Source: Pelodera strongyloides (lineage: Eukaryota; Nematoda; Chromadorea; Rhabditida; Rhabditidae). Taken from it: 64,000 nucleotides of DNA. The stretch covers positions 1-64,000 of the forward strand of contig JAANDG010000558.1 of NCBI GenBank assembly GCA_036852015.1, in the 5' to 3' direction. Within the stretch, counting starts at the first letter, position 1; every line of letters starts with the position of its first letter. The notes below the pieces were generated by a model. It was not told the DNA's origin. It searched no databases and saw only the letters and a program-made list of their open reading frames with translations. The translations under genes and the position numbers were made by a program. Positions 32,411 to 43,425 of the stretch are shown in pieces.

Positions 32411-33257
32411 ATCACCCAACGCAACAACGTGTTCAAGGCCTTAGCAGGAAGCACATGGGGTAACCAGAAGGAAACGCTACGCCTCACCTACAAGGCTATC
32501 TCCCAAGCAGTGTATGCCTATGCAGCCCCAGCCTGGTCCAGCTTCGTCTCCACCTCCGCCATTGACTCGATCCAGCGTGCCCAGAATGCAGCCCTCAGAA
32601 CCATCACAGGGAACCACAAAATGGCAGACATAGATCACCTCCACTCAGAGGCAAAGATAATGCAAGTCCGCAGCCATCACATGCTCTCCGCTCAATTCCT
32701 CGCTCGCTCCTCTGATCCGAGCCACGCCTGTCACGGAATCCTGCAGAAGCCCCTTCCGCCTCGCAACATGAAAGCGAGCACCCGCATGGCCCATAAGAAC
32801 ACGGTCATGGCAGCTATCGCAGGAGCCTCCGACCCAAGCTGCGCAAAGGCAGTCGCCGGCGCAGTCCACACAATAGCAGTCGCCGAGGAAAAACGCACAC
32901 TCAAGCCACCCGCCATCCTGGGGGGGGGGGGGGGACCGCCACCAGACATCCACAAAGAAGAAGCAGATCTTCCGCGAAACGTCAGATGCACCCTCAGCCA
33001 ACTCCGCTCCGGTCACAGCAGATTCACGAACCACTACCTCCATCGTGTTGACGACAGCGTTCCAGACTCTTGCCCAGATTGTGGAAACAGCCCCCACGAC
33101 GTCCACCACCTCTTCACATGCCCGCCCACCCCACGACGCTCATTCCTACCAATTTATGGAATCAGCCACGGGAAGTGGCAACATTTTTAGGCCTCTTATA
33201 GCCCATCTCGCGAGGATGATCAACCACGCTGGCTGCCTCCGGCAACAACAACAACAA
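32411..33257 (+). pseudogene. LINE 3' fragment: post-RT domain and C-terminal zinc knuckle
   Basis: The frame 32429-33190 reads VFKALAGSTWG, TYKAISQAVYAYAAPAW and SIQRAQNAALRTITG, typical of the region after the RT of CR1/R1-like LINEs. It ends with CPDCGNSPHDVHHLFTC, a Cys-His knuckle. A run of 14 G near 32921 expands codons. The piece ends in a CAACAACAA tail. It starts abruptly at the end of repeat A, so the RT catalytic region is absent. Its 5' counterpart may be the minus-strand piece at 37621-39839. Confidence 0.75.
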
Positions 33258-34212
33258 CATCTGTCATGTTTCCAAAACCGGCTGTTATATCGCTTTAAAC
33301 ACACTGTATTGAATTATTTGAACATGAAGCATGTAAAACATTTATTTGTTTCTATGTTTTAGAATCCAAGCCATTTTAGGATTTTGGACCCGGTGCTTGG
33401 CTCCTTCACCGATAGCTCAGCGGCTGAATCTCTATTTTTTGTGTTTTCCTCTTGAGGCGCTGCGGCCGGAGGCACAACCTTCAACGAGAACCCGAACGAG
33501 AACGGAGCCCCCTGAAAATGTAACGCTAAATTTCCAAAAATTAGATTGCTTGTTTTACTTACTTTTATAACGCCCGGTTTTTTTATAATAATAATAATAA
33601 TAATTTATTGACACATTATATAAAGTGTATAAGTGTGCATCATATAAAATGATGATGAGAAGGTTGGCAAATTAAGCCACATGCAACGATTACCTTGACG
33701 TTCGTTTATAAGAAAAGAGTAACACCTTGCTACAAATCAATTTCCAATAAAATTGAGCGTGTCGCCATAGTTAAGATTTTTGAATTTTCGTGCATTACCT
33801 CAGAAAATAAACAAAGAATAAGGGATAAGCCCTAAGAATATTGCAAACAAACTCTACATTGGATGCACTTCCGTCGAGCGTGAAGGTGTGCTTTGTGCCT
33901 GTGGTTGCGGACATGGCGCTGTTTACGTATTTTGACTTTGTCGTTTTCACGATTTTCACGATCAGTGTTGCTTGCCAGATTATCTCTCTCCCTCTCTATC
34001 CTTCTCCATCACCCGCCCCCTCCCTCTCCCTCTCTCTCTTTCTCTCTCTTCTCCAGACTGCATATTTATTGTGTAACATTCAGTGGAATATTTGTTGAAT
34101 TGCTTACTATTGAGATCCCGGATCTCCTTCCCAAAGCACAGTGGTTGCGCCCAAATTGGACACATTAAACGACACCTAAATAATTAAACGGATACATTTA
34201 ATTAAACGGAAA
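33258..34212. other. no gene; AAT and CT microsatellites
   Basis: Holds a half copy of MITE family I (about 33265-33300), an AAT run at 33583-33603 and a CT-rich stretch at 33982-34050. No supported coding sequence. Confidence 0.5.
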
Positions 34213-34773
34213 TATTTTTTTTACGCGATCACATAGGCTCCGCTCCGGTAAAGGTCCGACTTGTTGAAGGTGCCTGTTATGAAATGACGATGCTCAGCTA
34301 CCAAGAGTTGATGTGTAAAACATAAAAGCTATAGGATACAATGTTATGCTATGATTGTATTTTCTGTGTGGATCAGTATATTTCTTACAACCCATAATTT
34401 TGTTTTATCCATTCTTTTAAATCGCTTTTCCGCTTACGCTGTAGGTGGGTGTCTCGCTTCCAGTCGCTTGTGTATTCGTAGCACATTAGCATATCATGAG
34501 AAAGGGATAAGACTCGATTGATCCCGAGGCCGTTTTCACCAACATTTACTTCTGTCAAAAAGGGTACTTCAGTCAAAAGCGCGCGGTACTTCCGGTTTCA
34601 CCAACATTTACTTCTGTCAAAAAGGTACTTAGGTTAAGTACCTTTTTGACAGAAGTACGCCTATAGCATGGGAGGCGTACTTAGACCAAAAAGGTGGAAG
34701 TATCCCCGTACTTCGGTTTTTTCACCATTATGAGAGCTGATTAACTCAACTGTTTAATAATTGTATGGTTTTG
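34213..34773 (-). repeat. inverted duplication A' (right arm)
   Basis: Reverse complement of 31851-32410, nearly base for base. It runs without a gap into arm B at 34774. Confidence 0.9.
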
Positions 34774-35365
34774 TTTATTTTGTATCCAACTTCTAATTAA
34801 TTTCTTGCTCATATTCCTGCTAAACTTTTCACGTGTTGAAAACGTTTATTTTGAAGAAAAAAATGGATTAGAAAGGTAGTTTACTTCCAGGCACGTCCCT
34901 TCACACTTCACAATATGCTGCTTTGAAAGCAGCACATGGTGGTCTATCTTAAACTACTCAACCGTCGGCAGCTCTATTGTATTACAAAGATGAAAATTAG
35001 CATGTGTCTACAATCCATCCATGGTGTGGGGGTTTGCTGCTTACCAACACTGCCTCTAGACATTAACTGCTAATTGGACACGGAGATTGTGCATCAAAAA
35101 TGTTAGTTGGTCACAGAGAAGGGATATGTAAAGCTATGATGAGCGGAATATGGAAATGTATGATAGAGTCGCGATCAAATATGCTCGAGCAGGAAGACAG
35201 GTTGTCTGATGTGCTAAATAGAAAAGAATAAATATTGAAAGAGCTAGAGAAAAGCTGCCTGTCAGGTTGGTGTGGATTGGAAGTTACCAACGTAACACAA
35301 CACGTATCAGAATCAAATATGCCGTTGTCGACAGTTGAAGTTTATGCGTGCACAAAAATGCTACT

Positions 35366-35905
35366 AAGGCTCAGGCTTAGGTTTAGGCTTAGGCTTAGGC
35401 TTAGGCTTAGGCTTAGGTTTAGGCTTAGGCTTAGGCTTAGGCTTAGGCTTAGGCTTAGGCTTAGGCTTAGGCTTAGGCTTAGGCTTAGGCTTAGGCTTAG
35501 GCTTAGGCTTAGGCTTAGGCTTAGGCTTAGGCTTAGGCTTAGGCTTAGGCTTAGGCTTAGGCTTAGGGCTTAGGCTTAGGCTTAGGCTAGGCTTAGGCTT
35601 AGGCTTAGGCTTAGGCTTAGGCTTAGGCTTAGGCTTAGGCTTAGGCTTAGGCTTAGGCTTAGGCTTAGGCTTAGGCTTAGGCTTAGGCTTAGGCTTAGGC
35701 TTAGGCTTAGGCTTAGGCTTAGGCTTAGGCTTAGGCTTAGGCTTAGGCTTAGGCTTAGGCTTAGGCTTAGGCTTAGGCTTAGGCTTAGGCTAGGCTTAGG
35801 CTTAGGCTTAGGCTTAGGCTTAGGCTTAGGCTAGGCTTAGGCTTAGGCTTAGGCTTCGGCTTAGGCTTAGCTTTTAGGCTTAGGCTTAGGCTTAGAGCTA
35901 GGCTT
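35366..35905 (+). repeat. interstitial telomeric array (TTAGGC)n
   Basis: About 88 units of TTAGGC reading toward higher coordinates, with a few one-base losses or gains near 35567, 35588, 35790 and 35830. TTAGGC is the nematode telomere repeat. Frames across it (LRLRLR) are not genes. Confidence 0.97.
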
Positions 35906-36301
35906 TTCCCTTTCTCCACTTGGGCAGTAAAAGCTACCGATGAGGAAGAGAGAAAAATAGAGATATAGAATAGAATGAGAGTCCGGGAGAGGTGGGAAAG
36001 GAAGCTTGAGAAACAGAAATATAGACAGGGGAAATGGAAATAGAAATACCCTGTTAATCCCCGACCCGATGCCTCCCAAATTATGGATTTCGACCCCACT
36101 GCCGACACAAAATATGACTGAAATTTGCAGTGCTGACCATTTAACAGTACAAAAATAGTGTAGCATTACTGTAGAAATGAACAGTGACACCATGCCAGCC
36201 TAACTGATCCAAGTCAGAGACGGAGTGAGATAGAGAGGGTGAGAGCGAAGCGAGAGAGAGAGAGAGAGACAAGTGGAGAGAGAGGAGAATGATATATATA
36301 T

Positions 36302-36730
36302 ACCAGCCGTTCGAAGAGCCCTACGGGCTCTTCTCCGCCTGGAGGAATCGGCCTTCGGCCGATTGTTTCCTTATTTAAAAAAGGATTGCTACAATTTAAA
36401 AAGTTAACTCTCGTCTCTTTCTCCTCCCACACATTCACACGTCTCTGATTGTGGAAACGTATAATAATCAGTTTGGATCACCACTCGACTAATGCTACCA
36501 TGCAAATTTGCTATTGAAGGTGCTGTATGTAGGGCAGAGGATTATGCTTGGGATAAGCTAGCATAGCGTTGGACTATGAATCGAGAGGTTATGCGCTGCT
36601 GTGGGTTCGAATCTCGCCAGCGGCAAAGATTTTGTATGCTCTTTGACAATAGAAAATTTTCTTTATGAAAGGATTTCGTTATGTTCACACAAACAAAAAA
36701 GTAAACTCTTCTCCTTTATATAATAAGATA
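36302..36730 (+). mobile_element. tRNA-like repeat R, inserted in arm B
   Basis: Begins CCAGCCGTTCGAAGAGCCC, with a palindrome GAAGAGCCCTACGGGCTC, a second hairpin (TCGGCCTTCGGCCGA), then a tRNA-like core and an end reading AAACTCTTCTCCTTTATA. A reversed relative is at 63424-63800, and the PAT element sits within another. It is absent from arm B', where the AT microsatellite is continuous. Confidence 0.7.
36557..36621 (+). tRNA. tRNA-His-like pseudogene lacking the D arm
   Basis: GCTAGCATA, GCGTTGGACTATGAATCGAG and box B GGGTTCGAATCTC match the tRNA-His-like sequence at 63503-63581, but the D-arm bases are missing and the anticodon position reads ATG. Confidence 0.5.
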
Positions 36731-36744
36731 TAGAGAGATATATA

Positions 36745-36763
36745 AATATATATCATATATATA

Positions 36764-36845
<82 letters not shown>
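36745..36845. repeat. AT microsatellite
   Basis: Nearly pure TA/AT with occasional GATA and CTAT. Its counterpart in arm B' is at 40600-40660. Confidence 0.95.
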
Positions 36846-36848
<3 letters not shown>

Positions 36849-37264
36849 TGCTCAAACAAACACAGTTACTAAACTTCCGAGATAAAGAATATTTATTAAG
36901 CGGGAATAAAAGTATCATAAAAATTCAATTTCTTTTCGTAAGAAAAGTGCCAAAACGGTGGAAGGGTAGACTTTTAAAGAGACCTAAAAATGCCCGTCTT
37001 TCGTGGAATAGCACACAAATTTCCCCACTCGTAGTCCCATTTTCAAAGCGCACGCTGGGCGAATGCCAGCGAGGATATTTTCATTGACAAAGCCGCCGCC
37101 GCAAATATTTTTACTAATCCGACTGGCGAAAATATCATAATTGACTCAGTTGCCAGCAAGGCATTTTCCCTAGCAAAAATAATCACCAAGCCTGACAGTT
37201 GCGAAGTCTGACGAAGCACTGGCGAAACGGTAGCACGGGAGGCTCTGCAGAACAAAACATTAAC

Positions 37265-37323
37265 ATACACACACACGCGCACACACACACACGCGCGCAC
37301 ACACAGTCACACGCGCACACACA

Positions 37324-37361
<38 letters not shown>

Positions 37362-37378
37362 CACACACACATACACAT

Positions 37379-37423
<45 letters not shown>

Positions 37424-37450
37424 TACACACAAACATACACACACACAACA
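37265..37450. repeat. CA microsatellite
   Basis: (CA)n with CG, TA and GT interruptions; the inverted counterpart (TG)n is at 39993-40182. Cys-Val or His-Thr frames are artefacts. Confidence 0.95.
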
Positions 37451-37620
37451 AGTTACAATACCGCTTTAAATGAGTTATGGCCTCTCACATTTTTTCGGCA
37501 AATAATGCATATTATGCTTGATACACCTTGCCCTTTCATGAGGAAGATCAAAGGCCTATCTGAAGAGCCCGATCAGAGGGTCTCCTAACCTAAATGGCCC
37601 CTAAATGAATAGGAATGCAG

Positions 37621-39839
37621 TTGACTGTCATGTTTGGTTGAAACCTTCTGCGATGTCCTCGGAAAGAGTGTGAAGCGCAGTCGTGGTTGATCTACCGGAG
37701 GTGAAACCGTGTTGGTGAGCCGCGGGTTGCATGTGTGGTCTTATGACTTCCAGGAGGAGACGTTCCATTATTTTGGCAATGGGTGATAGCAGAGAGATTG
37801 GACGATATCCCGAGCCGTTCGTTGCTTCTTTGCCTGGCTTCAGAAGGGGGAGTATGATGGATGATTTCCATATCATCGGTATCCTGCAGCTTCTGAGGGA
37901 GTCGTTGATAATGTGGGTGACTGCTGCTATGCCTCGTTTGCCCAGATGATGGAGCATGACGGGTGCGAGTCCGTCAGGGCCGATGGCACGCGATTTCTTG
38001 GATCTCCTGATGGCCGTTCCGACTTCTGTTGTTGTGAAGTCTTCGAAGTCTTGAGTGGACAGTTCTTGAGTGCGTCTGCGTATTTTCCTGTTGCCCTTGT
38101 CCGTGGAGTATTCAACGGGTCGGGTGAAACCTTTGTTGAAGCAGTTGGCGATGTTGTTGGACTCGGTGACCATATTGTTGCCAAATTCGACCGCGCAGTT
38201 TGGTGGAGGTCTGCCCTTGTCGTTAAGCATTTTGATGGTCTTCCAAAGCTTGTTGACGTCCCGTTTTGGGTCAAACTCCTCCATGAACTGTCTCCATGTG
38301 TCACGTTTGTTTTTGTCGGTTGCCCTTCGGATCTTGATGTTGAGCGAGGCGATGTCCGGAGAGGAGGGGTCGTCTTCTCTGAGAGCGTCGCGTTGGGCCA
38401 TCCAGTCGAGAATCTCCGGTGGACCCTTTTGTGTACTCGACCGCGAGGTATAGAGCTGGCGGCTGCAGATTGCAGGATCTTCCGTAGGAAGGGCTCAGCT
38501 TGTGGGGCGGGTAAGCTAGGGATAGGGTAGGCCTCGAGTTTTTCTTCCACCAGTCTCTTGAAGCGAATCCAGTCAGCCTTGCCAAAGTTAGCGAAGGTCT
38601 GGTTGCGGTGTGTTCGGATGTACTTGGAGCCGACGAGCTCGGTGTGATGGGGAGGTGGTCGGAGCTGCCCGAGGTGATGGTCTTCCAGTTGACTTGAGGG
38701 AGGAGTTCAAGAGCGCAGATGGTGATGTCCGGAGAGGTTGGGCGACCGTTGGAGGGAATGCGTGTTGGGCAGTCACGATTCACAGCTGCGAAGTCGTGTG
38801 CATCGATGGCGTCTGCAATGACGGTGCCACGGGTGTCTGAGTTGCTGGAGTACCAGGAAGCGTCGTGGGCATTGAAATCTCCCAGCACTATTGAGTTATC
38901 GCTGTTGCGGAGGAAGTGAGAGATGTCAGCCTCGTATCCCGGGGCGCATGAGCTTGCTGGTGGGATGTAGATATTTGAGATGGTCAGAGGTTGTCCTTTG
39001 GCATCCGTAACGCGAATTATGAGAGACTCCAGATGCGCGTCAGCAGGTGAGGGGATGACGGAGTAGTTCAACTCATGGCTGATTCCTGTTAGAAGGCCTC
39101 CACCAGGGTTGGGTCCGTTGCGATCCTTGCGTATCAGAGCGTAACCTGGTAAGACCGGCGACTTCGATCTTGCAGATAGTTTGGTTTCCTGTAGAACGAC
39201 GATGTCGATTTTCCTTCGAGTGAGGATGTCGAGGATCTCCGTCGTTTTGCCGGCAATACCGTTGCAGTTGTATTGCAGGATTCTGATGTCCGAAGGGCCG
39301 ATGTTGGAGGAGTTGCAAGAGACGTTTGCTCCCTTTGACCGCGAGGTCTTGGGGACTGTGACAGGCGTCGGGAGAGCGGGTGTGATGACTGATATCGTTG
39401 GGGCCGGCGGTGTGCGAGTGGAGTGAGCGCAGGATGGACAGGCGAAGGTTGCCTGGGTGTATTGTGACACTGACTGCAACCCGTTGCAGATGCTTTTGGT
39501 GTGAACCCAGTTTCGACATGTAGAGCATTGCACGCAGTTGGTGTTAGCTTTGCGTTTGCATGTGGTGCATAGCCATGTTGTTGTGGTTGGGTCTGGGTTT
39601 TCTTCGACGTCTCCGGCTTGAAGAAGTAGTAATCGGGACAGACCAGCCGAATCGGGCTGTCCCTTAGTAGAAAAAAGTGATGTTGAGGATAAGTGAGGGA
39701 AGGTGAGGGTGAGAGTGATCTCGCGAGTGATCTTCCGAACTGGTGTGCGGAGAAGGTGGGTAGATGTCCTTTGCAGTCCTTGGACTGTCGTGCTGCACCG
39801 CGTGAAGGCGGACATCGTCGTAGCTGCATTCCTATTCAT
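37621..39839 (-). pseudogene. LINE (non-LTR retrotransposon) 5' part: PHD-like finger, APE, partial RT
   Basis: Read on the minus strand from ATG at 39839. The N terminus holds LLLLQAGDVEENPDP, a 2A-like motif, then a PHD-like finger (CTTCKRK, CVQCSTCRNWVH, CPSC). The apurinic endonuclease follows with LQYNCNGIAG, VVLQETK, VLGDFNAHD and SDHLPIT (about 39280-38650). Frame changes near 38640 and 38430 precede the RT, whose early blocks are present (SRAIGPDGLAP, WKSSIILPLLKPG, GYRPISLLSPIAKIMERLL, HGFTSGRSTTTAL). Sequence stops at the arm B junction before the catalytic Asp-Asp motif. The N-terminal finger plus APE layout suggests the CR1/L2/Crack group (inference). Confidence 0.82.
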
Positions 39840-40013
39840 TTAGGGGCCATTTAGGTTAGGAGACCCTCTGATCGGGCTCTTCAGATAGGCCTTTGATCTT
39901 CCTCATGAAAGGGCAAGGTGTATCAAGCATAATATGCATTATTTGCCGAAAAAATGTGAGAGGCCATAACTCATTTAAAGCGGTATTGTAACTTGTGTGT
40001 GTGTGTGTGTGTA

Positions 40014-40060
<47 letters not shown>

Positions 40061-40081
40061 ATGTGTATGTGTGTGTGTGTG

Positions 40082-40135
<54 letters not shown>

Positions 40136-40597
40136 TGTGTGTGCGCGCGTGTGTGTGTGTGTGCGCGTGTGTGTGTATGTTAATGTTTTGTTCTGCAGAG
40201 CTTCCCGTGCTACCGTTTCGCCAGTGCTTCGTAAGACTTCGCAACTGTCAGGCTTGGTGATTATTTTTGCTAGGGAAAATGCCTTGCTGGCAACTCAGTC
40301 AATTATGATATTTTCGCGAGTCGGATTAGTAAGAATATTTGCGGCGGCGGCTTTGTCAATAAAAATATCCTCGCTGGCATTCGCCCAGCGTGCGCTTTGA
40401 AAATGGGACTACGAGTGGGGAAATTTGTGTGCTATTCCACGAAAGACGGGCATTTTTAGGTCTCTGGAAACGTCTACCCTTCCACCGTTTTGGCACTTTT
40501 CTTACGAAAAGAAATTGAATTTTTATGATACTTTTATTCCCGCTTAATAAATATTCTTTATCTCGGAAGTTTAGTAACTGTGTTTGTTTGAGCACAT

Positions 40598-40661
<64 letters not shown>

Positions 40662-41843
40662 TTATCCTCTCTCTCCACTTGTCTCTCTCTCTCTCTCGCT
40701 TCGCTCTCACCCTCTCTATCTCACTCCGTCTCTGACTTGGATCAGTTAGGCTGGCATGGTGTCACTGTTCATTTCTACAGTAATGCTACACTATTTTTGT
40801 ACTGTTAAATGGTCAGCACTGCAAATTTCAGTCATATTTCGTGTCGGCAGTGGGGTCGAAATCCATAATTTGGGAGGCATCGGGTCGGGGATTAACAGGG
40901 TATTTCTATTTCTATTTCCCCTGTCTATATTTCTGTTTCTCAAGCTTCCTTTCCCACCTCTCCCGGACTCTCATTCTAATCTATATCTCTATTTTTCTCT
41001 CTTCCTCATCGGTAGCTTTTACTGCCCAAGTGGAGAAAGGGAAAAGCCTAGGCCTAAGCCCAAGCCTAAGCCTAAGCCTAAGCCTAAGCCTAATCCTAAG
41101 CCTAAGCCTAAGCCTAAGCCTAAGCCTAAGCCTAAGCCTAAGCCTAAGCCTAAGCCTAAGCCTAAGCCTAAGCCTAAGCCTAAGCCTAAGCCTAAGCCTA
41201 AGCCTAAGCCTAAGCCTAAGCCTAAACCTAAGCCTAAGCCTTAGTAGCATTTTTGTGCACGCATAAACTTCAACTGTCGACAACGGCATATTGATTCTGA
41301 TACGTGTTGTGTTACGTTGGTAACTTCCAATCCACGCCAACCTGACAGGCAGCTTTTCTCTAGCTCTTTCAATATTTATTCTTTTCTATTTAGCACATCA
41401 GACAACCCATCTTCCTGCTCGAGCACATTCGATCGCGACTCTATGATACAGTTCCATATCCCGCTCATCATATCATTACATATATATCCCTTCTCTGTGA
41501 ACAACTAACATTTTTGATGCACAATAATAGTGTCCAATTAGCAGTTAATGCCTAGAGGCAGAGTTGGTAAGCAGCAAACTCCACACCATGGATGGATTGT
41601 AGACATATGCTAATTTTATCTTTGTAATACAATAGAGCTGCCGACGGTTGAGTAGTTTAAGATAGACCACCATGTGCTGCTTTCAAAGCAGCATATTGTG
41701 AAGTGTGAAGGGACGTGCCTGGAAGTAAACTACCTTTCTAATCCATTTTTTTTTCTTCAAAATAAACGTTTATTTCAACACGTGAAAAGTTTAGCAGGAA
41801 TATGAGCAAGAAATTAAATTAGAAGTTGGATACAAAATAAAAT
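39824..41843 (-). repeat. inverted duplication B' (right arm)
   Basis: Reverse complement of 34774-37620. It contains the (TG)n run at 39993-40182, an AT run at 40600-40660, a CT run at 40672-40700 and the GCCTAA array. Homology to a third, diverged copy (48200-49605) extends beyond its outer end to about 42110. Confidence 0.9.
41045..41242 (-). repeat. interstitial telomeric array, inverted (GCCTAA)n
   Basis: About 33 units of CCTAAG, that is TTAGGC on the minus strand. It points toward the array at 35366-35905, so the two are head to head. Confidence 0.97.
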
Positions 41844-42115
41844 AAAGGTGAACACGAAGCACGGAAATGAAACAAACATAATATGAATAAAAATTAGTAG
41901 AACTAAAGATAAGCAGTATAATAAAAGGAAGCAACACTAAAGGTAATCAACATAATACAACGAACAAAACTGTAGACCAAATTAGAATATTGCTGTAGCT
42001 ACTTAGCCCGTTCTCTTCAATAAATACTACAATATTGCTTTCGTTCCTAAGTTCCCCCGTTGTGCCGGAGTCTCCGACCATGGCGTCGTGGCCTCTTCAA
42101 CACATGGAAACCTTT

Positions 42116-42900
42116 GATGCTCGCGGTTGCCGTTTTGGTGCGGGAAATTTGTTGCTCGCGTTTGCCGTTTTGGTGCGGGAAATTTGATAACTACATTAAC
42201 AAGCATTTACGAGTAAAGTCGGATGTTGTCAACCCTTCGAATACAACGGAAAAAAAACATTTCCTACAGGAATATGCAAGAGTGATCTTTTACATAAACA
42301 CCAACATCAACCTGTAGTAAATGCTTGTTAATGTACTACGTTCTCGAGCGCCCGCACGCGCAACAATCTCCAGCCCCAAAAGGCTGTGCGCGCGTGGTTT
42401 TCTGCGTAAAAGGAGGTGCGCGCACGGTTTTCCGCTAATTGCGAGACCGGGGGTAGGGTCCCGCGCGGAATACGCATCGGAGTTCTCTGTAGCGCGTCGC
42501 GGTCTTTCAATACTAGTATCGATCTAGCAAGCGTACTAATTTGCTCGTAGGCGCAGTGATATTCAGTTTTCGTGTGGACCCTCCGAGTGCCATATGTCCG
42601 AGTGGTCTAAGGCGCTGGTTTCAGGGTAAATTCCTGAGTGAATTTGCAGGTTCGATCCCACTAGGGTACATTTGTCTTGCGAAATTTTGGGAGTTGCATA
42701 AGTATTATGTGATACATTGGCAGTGCACAATCGGTATTTCTTTTGCTTTCTAGTGAGCTAAGCGCGCGGACGCGCGCACTGCTTGTCCCCGGTGCACACC
42801 TGCGACACTGCATCGCGCGGTAAAACGTGCGCGCGTCCGGGCGCTTAGCGACCAGAGTAGTTATCAAATTTCCCGCACCAAAACGGCAACCGCGAGCATC
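42116..42900. mobile_element. inverted-repeat element with GATGCTCGCGG ends
   Basis: Ends GATGCTCGCGGTTGCCGTTT and its complement; at the left end the inner unit is repeated (42121 and 42154). Length is about 785 bp with no coding capacity. The interior contains a tRNA-Leu-like sequence. Confidence 0.75.
42594..42668 (+). tRNA. tRNA-Leu-like sequence (CAG)
   Basis: GTCCGAGTGGTCTAAGGCGC, loop TTTCAGG (anticodon CAG) and box B GGTTCGATCCC are present. The acceptor and T stems pair poorly, so it is probably a pseudogene or part of the element around it. Confidence 0.45.
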
Positions 42901-43425
42901 AATTTTTGCGGGAAACACCCCCAAACTGTTGCCGCGCGGAACTCTTGAGTTTCGTTGATATTCACAAGCAAAACACTTTTAGAGGCCGAAAGAGTGGTAG
43001 CGCGCTAGATTTTGAAAAAAAAAAAGAAAAAACTTACGTGACATTTCAAGTTCATCACTCGAACTGTAAGTTTTCGAATGTTTTCGGTTCTCACCAACTT
43101 TTATAAATTATAATAGAGGATAAATATGCAAATAAATCACAGTTTAGTCGAAAAAAGCCCACGCTGGCATTCAGCTTCATCGGTCTAAGTGGTAAGTAAT
43201 GTAAGTTTTCTCGTGTCTTCATTAACTTGTAGTGATAAACAACTTTCTTGCGAAGTTGTACGGTCCGAACGTTGACAATGCCTTACTGAAGTCTCATATC
43301 ACTATTTTTTACTTGAGAGTACACAACCAACTCTATTCTAGTTCATATCTGAGTCAGCGACCCGTTGACTGGTGTTGTTTTCTTTGTTGTTCACCAACTT
43401 ATGGTTATTTTCTCAACTACAGAGT

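Larger units (their letters stand above)
34774..37620 (+). repeat. inverted duplication B (left arm)
   Basis: About 2.85 kb matching the reverse complement of 39824-41843. From the outside in, both arms share a unique-looking segment, the TTAGGC array, a CT/GA-rich stretch, an AT microsatellite, a unique block ending near 37250, a CA microsatellite, and about 170 bp that ends with the first 16 bases of the LINE coding frame. The left arm is longer because its telomeric array is longer and because a 0.43-kb repeat (36302-36730) has inserted in its AT run. Confidence 0.9.

Noticed and set aside
33841..34168. Serine-rich 85-91 aa frames
   Set aside because: They arise from the CT-rich microsatellite at 33982-34050.
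38301..38860. Plus-strand frames of up to 205 aa opposite the LINE
   Set aside because: They are antisense shadows; the minus strand carries the endonuclease and RT motifs.
37183..40400. Cys-Val and His-Thr repeat frames near 37183-37588 and 39975-40400
   Set aside because: They are (CA)n and (TG)n microsatellites in the two inverted arms.
35235..41340. Long frames of Leu-Arg, Pro-Lys or Ser-Leu repeats (35235-35573, 35785-36193, 40756-41340)
   Set aside because: They are translations of the TTAGGC/GCCTAA arrays, which stay open in several frames on both strands.
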